DNA from: VRUE01 sp963703895
GTDB lineage: Bacteria; Actinomycetota; Thermoleophilia; Solirubrobacterales; 70-9
Assembly (NCBI GenBank): GCA_963703895.1
Contig: CAVPFX010000001.1
Coordinates: 372,001-436,000, forward strand
Direction: 5' to 3'
Length of the DNA stretch: 64,000 nucleotides
Numbering within the stretch: the stretch's first letter is position 1; each line of letters begins with the position of its first letter. Both the position numbers and the translations under genes were made by a program. Shown here piece by piece: positions 17,188 to 25,628 of this stretch. Under the pieces are notes generated by a model. It ran no database searches. It saw only the letters and a program-made list of their open reading frames with translations, and was not told the origin of the DNA.

Positions 17188-17260
17188 CGACGCAGTGTAG
17201 GCGTCGCCGTCGGGCGCTTGGACGCAGCGGCCAGAACTGGGTGCCGGACTGCGGCACCGG

Positions 17261-17290
17261 TTGGACAGCCTGAGAACACTGCCCTACTCT
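17261..17290 (+). promoter_or_regulatory. Promoter of the TetR gene at 17297 (leaderless type)
   Basis: TTGGAC (17261-17266), an 18-base spacer and TACTCT (17285-17290). The ATG at 17297 begins 12 bases after the first base of the -10 box, so the mRNA would start at or almost at the start codon. Confidence 0.45.
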
Positions 17291-17296
17291 GAACCC

Positions 17297-17995
17297 ATGG
17301 ATTCACCCCCTGCTTCGAGCCCTGAAAAAACACAGGGTGGTACGCAAAGTCTGCCGCGGGCTTACTTGGTGCGCTCCGAAAGGGAGCGTCTTCTGGAGGC
17401 GATGCTGCGCGTCGCCGCGGCGAAAGGCTACGAAGCAACCACTGTCAAAGACGTAATCGAGGTGGCCGGTGTCTCCGAGCAGACCTTCGAAGAGATGTTC
17501 GCCGACAAGCAGGCCTGCTTCCTCGAGGCCTACGAGGCGGTCTTCGACGTCCTCCTTGCACACATGACCAGCGCCTTCGAGGCGACCGCCGGCCAGCCCT
17601 GGCCCGAGCGGATCACGGCCGCGCTCAGCGCCCTGGTCGGGCTGCTCTCGATCGAGGCGGGGATCGCGCGGCTCTCGATGGTCGAGGTGACCGCGGCCGG
17701 CGACGATGCCCGTGCTCGCTACCGCTCGGCGTTGGCGCGCTTCACCCCGTTTCTCGAGGAGGGACGCCAGTACGCCAACCAGGGCGAGGAACTCCCCGCC
17801 GACACCGCACGCTTCGCGATCGGCGGTGCCGCCTCGATGATCTTCGACGAGATCCGCGCCGGCCGTGGGCCCGAGCTGACCCGCATCCTCCCCGACCTCG
17901 TCTTCGCCGTGCTGATGCCCTACCTCGGCCCCGAAGCGGCCGAAGACGAGATGCGCCGCGTCACGCGCGAGCATCAGTTGGGTGGCTCGGGCTAG
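17297..17995 (+). CDS. TetR family transcriptional regulator, 232 aa
   Basis: TetR HTH at ~30-80 (GYEATTVKDVIEVAGVSEQTF, then EEMFADKQACF), with a helical C-terminal domain ending in LMPYLGPEAAEDEM. The start is the ATG at 17297; an in-frame TTG at 17261 coincides with the -35 box and is unlikely. Divergent from the UDP-sugar dehydrogenase gene, with a 109-base gap; regulation of that gene is possible but not demonstrated. Confidence 0.9.
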   Translation: MDSPPASSPEKTQGGTQSLPRAYLVRSERERLLEAMLRVAAAKGYEATTVKDVIEVAGVSEQTFEEMFADKQACFLEAYEAVFDVLLAHMTSAFEATAGQPWPERITAALSALVGLLSIEAGIARLSMVEVTAAGDDARARYRSALARFTPFLEEGRQYANQGEELPADTARFAIGGAASMIFDEIRAGRGPELTRILPDLVFAVLMPYLGPEAAEDEMRRVTREHQLGGSG

Positions 17996-18114
17996 ATCCG
18001 CGCCCGCAGGCCGTCCAGGGTGCGGCGCGACGGCACTCGAGGCCGAAGCGATCCTCAAGCGTCCAGGCAACGGCAGCTCGATCGCAATTGGGGAGATCGG
18101 GTACGGGGTTCCCG

Positions 18115-18951
18115 ATGCGCGCTGGGTTGCGAATCGGTTGCGGTGGGATCGCGCTGGTCGCGGCGGTGCTGGCGCTGGGCGGCTGCGGTGGCGGCTCGGG
18201 AGGCACGACCGACCAAGTGGGGACGCTTGGGTTGCCGATCTGCGACGTGTCCGGGGCCGAAGGAGCGCTGACCGGGTTGCAAGCGGGGATAGCCGGAGCC
18301 GGGCGGGAATTCGAAGCGCTGGCACACCGGCGGAAGACGATCCCCAACCGGGAGGGCGGAACCGAACCGATTCCCGCCGGGCGAAACGAGCGCCAGATCC
18401 TGCGGGCGATGAAGATAAACGTCGCCTCGATCCGCGGTCAGCTGCCAAAGCTCGAAGACTGCGCACGCAACGCGCTCCTGGAAGCGGAGGGCAAGCCCGT
18501 GCACGAAGTGGCGGCGGCGCGACCGCCGGCGCGGCGCACGGTCGTCGGGCGGCGGCGCGGGTCGGCGCGGGTCGAGCCCGGCAAGCAGCTTCTGCCTGCG
18601 AGGCCCTGCGAGACGTTTGACAGGAACGGGACGACGACGGTCCAGATCTTCTCCGACACCGGGGATTGCGTCCGAGTGGGGCCGGGCGAACGGCTTCTCT
18701 TCGTCAACGACACCGGGATCGGGCCGCGGCACGCGGGCGCGGCCGCGGTCAGGGTCCGGGTCGGAGACTTCGAGCTATGGATCGGGCCGCACGAGAGAGC
18801 GCTGATCCCGGCCCCCGTCGAGACCTATCTCGGCCGCGGTTCGCACCGGGTGCGAACCGCCGGTGCGCCCGGGGCAACAATCCTCCTCCTGCCCCCGGTC
18901 TGCGCGATGCGCCCGCCGGTGGCGCCCGGCGAAGAACTCTGCTTCCGCTAG
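18115..18951 (+). CDS. Putative lipoprotein, 278 aa
   Basis: Starting at ATG 18115 (MRAGLRIGCGG), a hydrophobic segment ends in a lipobox-like LALGGCGG, so lipid modification and outer-face membrane attachment are likely. The mature region has scattered cysteines (ICDVSG, LEDCARN, RPCETF, GDCVRVG, PVCAMR, ELCFR) and an Arg-rich middle segment. I recognise no family and assign no function. An ATG in the same frame at 18088 would add nine residues. The stop overlaps the convergent crotonase gene by 4 bases. Confidence 0.75.
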   Translation: MRAGLRIGCGGIALVAAVLALGGCGGGSGGTTDQVGTLGLPICDVSGAEGALTGLQAGIAGAGREFEALAHRRKTIPNREGGTEPIPAGRNERQILRAMKINVASIRGQLPKLEDCARNALLEAEGKPVHEVAAARPPARRTVVGRRRGSARVEPGKQLLPARPCETFDRNGTTTVQIFSDTGDCVRVGPGERLLFVNDTGIGPRHAGAAAVRVRVGDFELWIGPHERALIPAPVETYLGRGSHRVRTAGAPGATILLLPPVCAMRPPVAPGEELCFR

Positions 18952-19700
18952 ACGCCCTCGCCGTGGCGTCCCTCGCCGGAGGCGAAGCGCATCGCGCCGC
19001 GGGCGGCGACCTCGAGCACCTCGCGACCGAGGCGGTGCTCCAGGGCGATCCCCTCTTGCAGTGGCAGCCCGAAGCCCTCGATCGCGGCGCGGCGGTCGGC
19101 CAGCATCGTCTCCTGCGGGAAGCCGGCGATCCGCTCGGCCAGCTCGAGCGCTCGCTCCAGGTGCTTGCCGGGCTCGACCACCTCGTTGACCAACCCGATT
19201 CGCTCGGCCTCATCGGCCTCGACCGGGCGTCCGGTGAGGATCAGCTCCAGCGCTCGCCCCATGCCGATCACGCGGGGCAAGCGCTGGGTTCCGCCATCGA
19301 CCAGCGGCACTCCCCAGCGCCGCTCGAAGAGGCCGAAGGTCGATTGCGGAGTGGCGATCCGCAGGTCGCACCAGAGCGCCAGCTCCACCCCACCGGCCAA
19401 ACACCAGCCGTCGACCGCAGCGATCGCCGGCTTGGCCGGCGTGAGCCGGGTCGGTCCCATCGGCCCATCGGGGTGGTCAACGTTGAGATCCATCGCCTTC
19501 AGATCGGCCCCAGCGCAGAAAGCCTGCCCACCGGCACCGGTGAGCACGAGCACCCGCGCCCCTTCGTCGGCCTCGAACTCCACCAACCCCTCCCGAAACG
19601 CCTCCGCCGCAGCCCCATCGACCGCATTGCGCCGCTGCGGCCGATCGATAGTCAGCACCGAGGCCGCACCAACCCGCTCGTAACGAAGCTCCCCGCTCAT
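18948..19700 (-). CDS. Enoyl-CoA hydratase/isomerase family protein, 250 aa
   Basis: Crotonase superfamily enzyme acting on an acyl-CoA. The oxyanion-hole motifs are visible: AFCAGADLKAMD and AVDGWCLAGGVELALWCDLR. The usual hydratase Glu pair is only partly present: the FGLFERRWGVPLVDGGTQRLPR segment shows a glutamate in the first position and Asp-Gly-Gly in the second, so hydratase, isomerase or another crotonase reaction are all open. Length matches the family. I prefer the ATG at 19700 (MSGELRYERV) over 19718. It sits alone between a convergent lipoprotein gene and a divergent sugar porter. Confidence 0.88.
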   Translation of the reverse strand: MSGELRYERVGAASVLTIDRPQRRNAVDGAAAEAFREGLVEFEADEGARVLVLTGAGGQAFCAGADLKAMDLNVDHPDGPMGPTRLTPAKPAIAAVDGWCLAGGVELALWCDLRIATPQSTFGLFERRWGVPLVDGGTQRLPRVIGMGRALELILTGRPVEADEAERIGLVNEVVEPGKHLERALELAERIAGFPQETMLADRRAAIEGFGLPLQEGIALEHRLGREVLEVAARGAMRFASGEGRHGEGV

Positions 19701-20282
19701 CGCGGCAGATCCTCCCACAGCGATTCGGAAAGGGGAGTGGGCGGGCTAGTCGTCACGGCCTTCCGGGTCTCGCAACGACGCCCAGCTCCCAGGCACTACG
19801 TCCCGGCACGCGCGGAAATCGAGGGCAGGAGCTCGATGACCACAGCCCAAACTAGGCATCCACTCAGACAGACCCAACTCTGCGTTGTCTGAGGGAGGTC
19901 AGATGTGTGGCTGGCGAGCGCCGCTCCAAGCAGGGCAAGGACGCAGGAGGCGCCGCGTGGCAACGCCACGCAAGCCGACGAGGACGCCGCCATGCGCCGG
20001 AGCGCCGCCGCCAGACGCGCATCCGACCGACCGAAGCCAACGCACAAAAAATGCGACTGGCGATGGCGCTCGGTTGCCTGCCGTGCACGTAGCCTTCGCA
20101 CACTGAAGCTCGTCGCGCCACCTTCGAGGCGGTGTCCGGTGGGCTTCCGCGGACCCCGTCTCTCCCAGTCGCAAAGCGAACTTAGCGCGCGCCTGGAGCG
20201 GTGCCTAGGGGGGGCGACGAATACGTTCCCGCAAACTCCGCTAATTGCCCCGTCCGCAGGGGCGGTATACGGTCTCCTCGGG
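19701..20282. other. 582-base gene-free region between crotonase and sugar porter
   Basis: I find no convincing gene here; the open frames lack family resemblance and coding-like composition. It holds a long hairpin element (19881-20044, listed separately) and a possible promoter with TATACG at 20266-20271 before the sugar porter start. Confidence 0.6.
19881..20044. ncRNA. Long hairpin element, copy 1 of a three-member family
   Basis: TGCGTTG at 19881-19887 pairs with CAACGCA at 20038-20044. Further pairing follows inward (GGTCAGATG/CATCCGACC and CTGGCG...GCTCC/GGAGC...GCCAG). The centre is GCGTGGC-aac-GCCACGC (19955-19971). Two unpaired motifs flank the inner stem: GGACGCAG at 19939-19946 and CGAC-GAGGACGC ending at 19987, followed by ATGCGCCGG. 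The same motifs occur at 33.3 and 57.8 kb with different stems. Strand unknown. It could be a structured RNA, an attenuator or a DNA cruciform. Confidence 0.5.
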
Positions 20283-21677
20283 ATGAGCGACGGACTCGAG
20301 GCCTCCCGACGGAGGGCGCGCCGCAACGTTGTGTTGACGGCTGCGATCGCCGGGCTCGGCGGCCTGCTCTTCGGCTACGACACCGGCGTCATCGCCGGCG
20401 CCCTGCTCTTCATCAAGGGCGACTTCGGTCTCGGTAGCTTCGCCCAGGGCCTCGTCGTCGCGGCGGTCCCGATCGGCGCCGTCGCCGGAGCCGCGATCGC
20501 CGGGCCGGCGGCCGACACCTATGGGCGGCGCTCGATGATCCTGCTCGCCGCCACCGTCTTCATCGTCGGCGCCCTGGCGAGCGCGGCGGCGCCCGGGGTC
20601 GAGGTGCTGGTCATCGCCCGCATCGTGATCGGGGTCGCGATCGGCCTCGCCTCCGCCGCCGCCCCCGTCTACATCTCCGAGGTGGCGCCGCCGGAGAGCC
20701 GCGGCCGCCTGGTCAGCTTCTTCCAGCTGGCGGTGACGATCGGCATCCTCGTCGCCTATCTAGTCGGGCTTGCCTTCGACCACACCGAAGGCTGGCGCTG
20801 GATGCTCGGCCTCGGCTGCGTGCCGGCGCTGGCGCTCGGCTTCGGCATGGTGCGGATGCCGCAGAGCCCGCGCTGGCTGGCGATGAGCGACGACGACTTC
20901 GCCGCGCGGGCGACGCTGGCCAAGATCCGGGTCGACGACCCGGACACGATCGACCGCGAGCTGGAGGAGATCAAAGACAGCCTCGACGAGAAGCCGGGCG
21001 CCTGGAGCGAGCTGCTGCAGCCGGTGGTGAAAGCGGCGCTCGTCGTCGGGGTCGGGCTGGCGATCCTGCAGCAGGTCACCGGCATCAACACGGTCATCTA
21101 CTACGCGCCGACGATCGTCGAATTCACCGGCGTCGACTCCTCGGCCGGCTCGATCCTCGCGGCCGTCGGCGTCGGCGTGATCAACGTCGGCTTCACCCTC
21201 CTCGCGCTGCGCCTGCTCGACCGGGTCGGTCGTCGCACGCTGCTCTTCATCGGCGTCAGCGGGATGACGATCTCGCTCTTCGCCCTCGGCGCCGCCTTCA
21301 AGGTCTCCGGCGGCGACAGCACCGTCGGCTCGGCGATCGCGATCGGCAGCCTGATGGCTTACGTCGCCTCCTTCGCGATCAGCCTCGGGCCGATCTTCTG
21401 GCTGCTCAACGCCGAGATCTACCCGCTCAGCGTGCGCAGCAAGGCGGCCGGGGTGGGAACGATGGCCAACTGGACCTTCAACTTCATCGTCTCACTCACC
21501 TTCCTGCTGCTGATCGAAGCGCTCGGGCGCAGCGGCGCCTTCTGGTTCTACGGCGCGATCGGCCTGCTCACGCTCGCCTTCTGCTGGAAGTTCGTCCCCG
21601 AGACCAAGGGCAAACGGCTCGAGGACATCCAGGCGTACTTCCAGGACCGCGTAGATGCCCGCAGAGCGCGCGCGTAG
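20283..21677 (+). CDS. Major facilitator superfamily sugar porter, 464 aa
   Basis: Twelve-helix inner-membrane transporter of the sugar porter family (XylE/GalP/GLUT relatives), usually H+-coupled. Visible signatures: GYDTGVIAGALL in helix 1, YGRRSM in loop 2-3, PQSPRWL before the central loop, QQVTGINTVIYYAPTI in helix 7, RVGRRTLL in loop 8-9, and the closing PETKGKRLEDIQ. The ATG at 20283 (MSDGLEASRRRARRN) precedes helix 1 by about 15 residues, as in the family; the upstream open frame is not plausible. The substrate is probably a hexose or pentose. It overlaps the possible ATG of metF by 23 bases. Confidence 0.93.
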   Translation: MSDGLEASRRRARRNVVLTAAIAGLGGLLFGYDTGVIAGALLFIKGDFGLGSFAQGLVVAAVPIGAVAGAAIAGPAADTYGRRSMILLAATVFIVGALASAAAPGVEVLVIARIVIGVAIGLASAAAPVYISEVAPPESRGRLVSFFQLAVTIGILVAYLVGLAFDHTEGWRWMLGLGCVPALALGFGMVRMPQSPRWLAMSDDDFAARATLAKIRVDDPDTIDRELEEIKDSLDEKPGAWSELLQPVVKAALVVGVGLAILQQVTGINTVIYYAPTIVEFTGVDSSAGSILAAVGVGVINVGFTLLALRLLDRVGRRTLLFIGVSGMTISLFALGAAFKVSGGDSTVGSAIAIGSLMAYVASFAISLGPIFWLLNAEIYPLSVRSKAAGVGTMANWTFNFIVSLTFLLLIEALGRSGAFWFYGAIGLLTLAFCWKFVPETKGKRLEDIQAYFQDRVDARRARA

Positions 21678-21690
21678 CTACTCTGCGTCG

Positions 21691-22608
21691 GTGCGTATAG
21701 ACGAGATCATCGCTGCCAAAGCGCCGACCTTCTCGGTCGAGTTCTTCCCGCCCAAGACGGAGGAGGGGCGAGAGGGGCTGTTTGCGACGGCGCGTTCCCT
21801 GCGTGAGCTCGAGCCGGACTTCGTCTCCGTCACCTACGGCGCCGGCGGCTCGACCCGCGACGGCACGGTCGAGATCACCCGCGAGCTCAAGGACGAGCTC
21901 GGCTTCGAGACGATGGCGCACCTGAGCTGCGTCGGCGAGACCGCCGAGGGCCTGGCGGAGACCCTGGATCAGATCGAGGCGGCGGGGATCGAGAACGTCT
22001 TCGCCCTGCGCGGCGACCCGCCGCGGGGGCAGGAGGACTTCGCGCAGCCCGAGGGCGGGTTGGGCAGCGCCGCCGAGCTGACCGCCTTCATCAACTCGCG
22101 CTGGCGGTTCACCGTTGGCGGCGCCTGCTTTCCCGAGGTCCACCCCGAGGCGCCCGACCTGGAGACGGACCTGGCCTACCTGAAGACCAAGGTCGAGGCC
22201 GGGGCCTCCTTCCTGATCACCCAGCTCTTCTTCGACAACCAGGTCTACTTCGACTTTGTCGCCGCGGCGCGGGCAGCGGGAATCGAGGTACCGATCGTCG
22301 CCGGGGTGATCCCGGTGGCGAGCTTCGCCCAGACCAAGCGCATCTGCGACCTCTGCGACGCCTCGATCCCCGCCCGCCTCGAAGCCGCTTTCGGCGCGGC
22401 TGGGGGCGATGAGGAGGCCGAGTTCGAGCTCGGCGTCGCCTACGCCGCCCAGCAATGCTCGGAGCTGCTCCTGGCCGGAGCGCCCGGCATCCACTTCTAC
22501 GCCCTGAACCGGGCGCCGGCGACGCGGGCGGTGCTGGGCTCGCTGCAGGCGGCGCGGCCCTGGGAGCGGAGCCGCAACGGCAGCGACGACTTGGCCAAGT
22601 CACTCTGA
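21691..22608 (+). CDS. metF: Methylenetetrahydrofolate reductase, 305 aa
   Basis: Flavin enzyme reducing 5,10-methylene-THF to 5-methyl-THF for methionine synthesis. It contains FSVEFFPPKTEEGREGL (catalytic Glu in EFFPPK), SVTYGAGGSTRDGT, MAHLSCVG, NVFALRGDPP, and FLITQLFFDNQVYF, all family hallmarks of the TIM-barrel. I place the start at GTG 21691 (MRIDEIIAAKAPT); an ATG at 21655 overlaps the transporter gene and would add 12 residues. Length is normal for bacterial MetF. Confidence 0.95.
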   Translation: MRIDEIIAAKAPTFSVEFFPPKTEEGREGLFATARSLRELEPDFVSVTYGAGGSTRDGTVEITRELKDELGFETMAHLSCVGETAEGLAETLDQIEAAGIENVFALRGDPPRGQEDFAQPEGGLGSAAELTAFINSRWRFTVGGACFPEVHPEAPDLETDLAYLKTKVEAGASFLITQLFFDNQVYFDFVAAARAAGIEVPIVAGVIPVASFAQTKRICDLCDASIPARLEAAFGAAGGDEEAEFELGVAYAAQQCSELLLAGAPGIHFYALNRAPATRAVLGSLQAARPWERSRNGSDDLAKSL

Positions 22609-22626
22609 GTAAACTGCGACGTCCTC

Positions 22627-23409
22627 ATGGCTAATCGCAGGGAGGAAGAGAGGGAGCGGCTTCGCCAGGCTCGGCAGGAACGCGAGAAGAGCCAGGCCGG
22701 TTCGGAGAAACGCCGCTTGATGATCGGCTACGGCCTCGCCGGGCTGGTTGGGATCGTCGTTCTGGTCGGGATCGTGACGGTGATCGTCTCGGCCGCGAAC
22801 AAGAACGACAGCGGCAACGCCCACATCAGCCAGCAGTCGGGCTCGACCAACGGCATCCAGCCCGACACGCGCAGCGGCACCCCAGTGGCAGCGGTCAAAG
22901 TCACCGACCTCAAGGAGGCGGCGAAAAAGGCTGGCTGTGACCTGCGCCTGCACCTCAGCGACGAGGGGCGCGAACACCTCCCCGTGACGGCGCCGACGCC
23001 CGAATACAAAACCAATCCGCCGACCTCCGGCAACCACGTCGAACCGCCCTTCCAGCAGGCCGATGGCGCCTACAAGGAAATGCCGCGGGAACTCGACATC
23101 GTGCACTCGCTCGAGCACGGCCGGCTGGAGATCCAGTACTCCCCGGACCTCTCCGGGAGCGCGCAGCTGGAACTGATTGGGCTCTACGACTCCATGTACG
23201 GGGCGACGCTGCTCTTCCCGAACGAGAACATGCCCTATGAAGTGGCGGCGACGAGCTGGCGCAACCTGATCGGCTGCAACGAATACAAGGGCGCGATCAC
23301 GCTCGACGCGATCCGCGACTTCGGCAAGCAGACCTGGGGCAAAAGCCCCGAGCCCGTCGAAGGCTTTCCCTTCACCGGTCCGACCCCGGTCGAACCGACC
23401 ATCGGCTAA
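22627..23409 (+). CDS. DUF3105 membrane-anchored protein, 260 aa
   Basis: Charged cytoplasmic N-terminus (~30 residues), one transmembrane helix (~residues 32-56) and an extracytoplasmic DUF3105 domain recognised by NPPTSGNHVEPP and DIVHSLEHGRLEIQY; the histidines of these motifs and a Cys pair (GCDLR, GCNEY) are retained. DUF3105 has no established function. It starts 18 bases after metF on the same strand, and ends 6 bases before the convergent FemAB-like gene. Confidence 0.88.
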   Translation: MANRREEERERLRQARQEREKSQAGSEKRRLMIGYGLAGLVGIVVLVGIVTVIVSAANKNDSGNAHISQQSGSTNGIQPDTRSGTPVAAVKVTDLKEAAKKAGCDLRLHLSDEGREHLPVTAPTPEYKTNPPTSGNHVEPPFQQADGAYKEMPRELDIVHSLEHGRLEIQYSPDLSGSAQLELIGLYDSMYGATLLFPNENMPYEVAATSWRNLIGCNEYKGAITLDAIRDFGKQTWGKSPEPVEGFPFTGPTPVEPTIG

Positions 23410-23415
23410 GACCTT

Positions 23416-24381
23416 CTAGGCTCGATAGGCGGGGAAGAAGCCGCCCTCGCCAGTGTGCTCGCCCGCGAGTCGGGCGTAGGCGCTGGGATCGGCGACGAGC
23501 TCCGAGCAGCGCCAGGGCAGCTCACGATTGGCGAAGCCGCGCTTGAACTCCTCGAGCCGGTCGCCGCGACTGATGCCGCCGCCGAGGTTGAGTGGCAGCC
23601 CCAGCTCGGCCGAGAGCTCAACCAGCGAGGCGACGACGTTCTTCATCGGCGAATCACGCAAGTGTGAGTCGGCGCTGCCGCTGAGGTAGTAGTGGAGGTA
23701 GCCGTCGCTGACTGCCGCGATCGAGGCAGCGGCGATCGTCCCGTCAGGAGCATGGGCGAGGGCGAGCCAGCTGCGCGGGAACTGGAGGATGCGGTCGAAA
23801 TAGGCGCTGCCGAAGAAGTAGCGCTCGGCGGCGGCGGCGCGACGCATCGTCTGCTCGTAGGCGGCGAGGAAGCCGGCGCGTTGGGGGGCGGTGGTCTGCG
23901 GGCCGGGAACGAGCTCGAGCGCGTAGCCACGGCGAAGGTTCTTGTTGATCTGGTTGCGATCGCTGCCGCGGCTCTTCGCCGGCAGAGCGGGGTCGGCGAT
24001 CTGGACCACGCTGCGCTCGCTGGCGTCCTTCAGCGCTGTCTCGCTGAGCGTGTGGCGGAGGAAGACCGAGACCAGACCGGTGGCGGAGAAGTCGACCGCG
24101 GCTGGGTCAAGCGACGAAGCGAGAGTTGACCCACCTGGAGTGGGGTCAACTCTCGCTTCGCTGACAATGCCGGGGTAGCCGTAGGGGGAGATCGCGTCGC
24201 GCTCGGGTCCATCGCCGATCTCGCGCACGATCAGCGGCGCGACCAGCTCGTTGCCTTCAACGACGATGCGCAACGTGTGGGTCGTCCCTTCGGCGTCGAG
24301 AAACTCGCGGCTGCGGAAGAACTCATCGCTCGTGGCGGCGGCCCCACCATCTTCGAGCAGCTCGGCGACCGCGGGGCTCAC
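23416..24381 (-). CDS. FemAB/BioF2-like GNAT acyltransferase, 321 aa
   Basis: The C-terminal half has the double-GNAT pattern of FemAB-like and 'BioF2' acetyltransferase-6 proteins: RNQINKNLRRGYALELV, AYEQTMRRAAAAERYFFG, IAAVSDGYLHYYLSGS, and LGGGISRGDRLEEFKRGF. Such enzymes transfer aminoacyl or acyl groups to cell-envelope precursors or sugars. I use the GTG at 24381 (SPAVAELLEDGG), whose 5' end overlaps nothing important and follows the GNAT gene stop by ~30 bases; the longer frame overlaps that gene. An 18-bp perfect palindrome is embedded in frame and encodes the segment around SEARVDPTPGGSTLASS. The donor and acceptor are unknown. Confidence 0.8.
   Translation of the reverse strand: MSPAVAELLEDGGAAATSDEFFRSREFLDAEGTTHTLRIVVEGNELVAPLIVREIGDGPERDAISPYGYPGIVSEARVDPTPGGSTLASSLDPAAVDFSATGLVSVFLRHTLSETALKDASERSVVQIADPALPAKSRGSDRNQINKNLRRGYALELVPGPQTTAPQRAGFLAAYEQTMRRAAAAERYFFGSAYFDRILQFPRSWLALAHAPDGTIAAASIAAVSDGYLHYYLSGSADSHLRDSPMKNVVASLVELSAELGLPLNLGGGISRGDRLEEFKRGFANRELPWRCSELVADPSAYARLAGEHTGEGGFFPAYRA
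24115..24160. repeat. Palindrome inside the FemAB-like coding region
   Basis: CGAAGCGAGAGTTGACCC (24115-24132) and its exact reverse complement (24143-24160) with a 10-base loop. It is read through in frame. See findings. Confidence 0.7.
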
Positions 24382-24412
24382 CGGCGCGCCCCCATGGTCC
24401 TGCGGGCGCCGT

Positions 24413-24961
24413 TCACGAGAGCAGATCGGCTGCGGCGGCGCGGAACTCGTCTGGAAGGACGCCCCAGACCTCGCAGTCGTCGGCGGGTTCTCCCTCGCGG
24501 CGCAGGTGAGCCCGCATCGTTCCCTCGTGCTTCCAACCGAGCCCGGCAACCGTCTTCTTGGCCACCTCGTTGCGGGCCGGGATGCGGCCGTAGACGCGGT
24601 GGGCGCCGAGCTCGTCGAAGGCCTTGGCCAGGGTGAGCGCCTCGGCGCGGCGGCCGACCCCCTTGCCCCGCACGTCGTCGCCGATCAGGGCGCCGAGCTC
24701 GGGCGCGGTCTGACGGAAGAGACCGTAGAGAGCAGTGAAGCCGACCGGCTCGTCGTAGCCCTCGACCGCGATCGCGTACTTGCGGTCCTCGCCCGAGTCG
24801 TCCATCGCCCGCCCCACCCAGGCCTCGGCTTCGGCCTCGGAGAACGCGTCCCGCTGCTCCATCAGCGAGGCGGTCGCGGCAGGGTTGTTGAACCAGCGGT
24901 GGACCGCGGCGGCGTCGCCGGGCTCGAAGCGACGCAGTGAGACATGTGGTCGATCGTTCAC
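24413..24961 (-). CDS. GNAT family N-acetyltransferase (RimJ/RimL-like), 182 aa
   Basis: Acetyl-CoA-dependent transferase. The LRRFEPGDAAAVHRWFNNP start and the acetyl-CoA loop DVRGKGVGRRAEALTLAKAF, followed by VYGRIPARNEVAKKTVAGLG and WKHEGTMR, are typical of the Acetyltransf_3 branch. GTG start. It precedes the FemAB-like gene and follows the sugar transferase on the same strand; within a polysaccharide locus it could acetylate an amino-sugar, but N-terminal protein acetylation is equally possible. Confidence 0.88.
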   Translation of the reverse strand: MNDRPHVSLRRFEPGDAAAVHRWFNNPAATASLMEQRDAFSEAEAEAWVGRAMDDSGEDRKYAIAVEGYDEPVGFTALYGLFRQTAPELGALIGDDVRGKGVGRRAEALTLAKAFDELGAHRVYGRIPARNEVAKKTVAGLGWKHEGTMRAHLRREGEPADDCEVWGVLPDEFRAAAADLLS

Positions 24962-24991
24962 AGCAAAACCCTACGTCCTCCCACCCCCGTA

Positions 24992-25042
24992 CGAACTGCA
25001 TCAACTTCTCCACCCGCCAGATAGAGAAGTTGATGCAGTTCG
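24992..25042. terminator. 19-bp perfect inverted repeat directly after the sugar transferase stop
   Basis: CGAACTGCATCAACTTCTC (24992-25010) pairs exactly with 25024-25042; loop of 13 bases. It begins 2 bases after the sugar-transferase stop codon and has no T-run, matching the I-shaped terminators reported in actinobacteria. A protein-binding palindrome is the alternative. Confidence 0.55.
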
Positions 25043-25044
25043 GG

Positions 25045-25608
25045 TCAGTCGGGGGCGAGGCCGTGGCCGGTTAGCAGGAGACCCAACGTCTTGAGCAGGA
25101 TGCGGGCGTCGAGGGGGGCGCTGCGGTGGTCGACGTAGTAGACGTCCAGCTCGATCCGCTCCTCCCAGGGGATGCCGGCCCGGCCCTGCACCTGGGCCCA
25201 GCCAGTGATGCCGGGGCGGACCTCGTGGCGGCGGTGCTGGTGCGGCGTGTAGTCCGCCACTTGGGCGGGGATCGTGGGGCGCGGGCCAACAACCGCCATC
25301 TCGCCGCGCAGGACGTTGAAAAGGTTGGGAATCTCGTCCAGCGAGGTGCGGCGCAGGACGCGGCCGGCGGCGGTGACCCGTGGGTCGTCGCGGGTGACGA
25401 CGGCGCCGGCGCCGACCGGGTCCGAGCCGACGACCATCGTGCGCAGCTTCAGCATCTCGAACTCCTCGCCGCCGAGACCAACGCGGCGCTGGCGATAGAG
25501 GACCGGGCCGCGGCTACCGAGCTTGATCGCGATCGCGGCGACCAGGAGGACCGGAGAAAGGATGGCGAGTGCCAGCAGCGCGATGGCGATGTCGAAGGGC
25601 CTGGGCAT
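25045..25608 (-). CDS. Initiating sugar-phosphate transferase (bacterial sugar transferase), 187 aa
   Basis: Monotopic phosphoglycosyl transferase that moves a sugar-1-phosphate from a UDP-sugar to undecaprenyl phosphate, the first step of polysaccharide assembly. One membrane helix (IAIALLALAILSPVLLVAAI), then the family motifs LYRQRRVGLGGEEFEMLKLRTM, RRTSLDEIPNLFNVLRGEM (catalytic Asp-Glu), VVGPRP and RPGITGWAQV. This is the short form lacking the extra N-terminal membrane domain of WbaP. It is the last gene of a minus-strand group with the GT2 gene 20 bases upstream. Confidence 0.94.
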   Translation of the reverse strand: MPRPFDIAIALLALAILSPVLLVAAIAIKLGSRGPVLYRQRRVGLGGEEFEMLKLRTMVVGSDPVGAGAVVTRDDPRVTAAGRVLRRTSLDEIPNLFNVLRGEMAVVGPRPTIPAQVADYTPHQHRRHEVRPGITGWAQVQGRAGIPWEERIELDVYYVDHRSAPLDARILLKTLGLLLTGHGLAPD

Positions 25609-25628
25609 GGGGCGTTAGCGGCAATTCC

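Noticed and set aside
15899..17257. 452-aa minus-strand frame overlapping the UDP-sugar dehydrogenase
   Set aside because: Arg-rich out-of-frame translation of the dehydrogenase gene.
19796..20326. 176-aa minus-strand open frame in the 582-base gene-free region
   Set aside because: Crosses the long hairpin element, Arg/Ser/Ala-rich without family resemblance, and overlaps the sugar-porter start.
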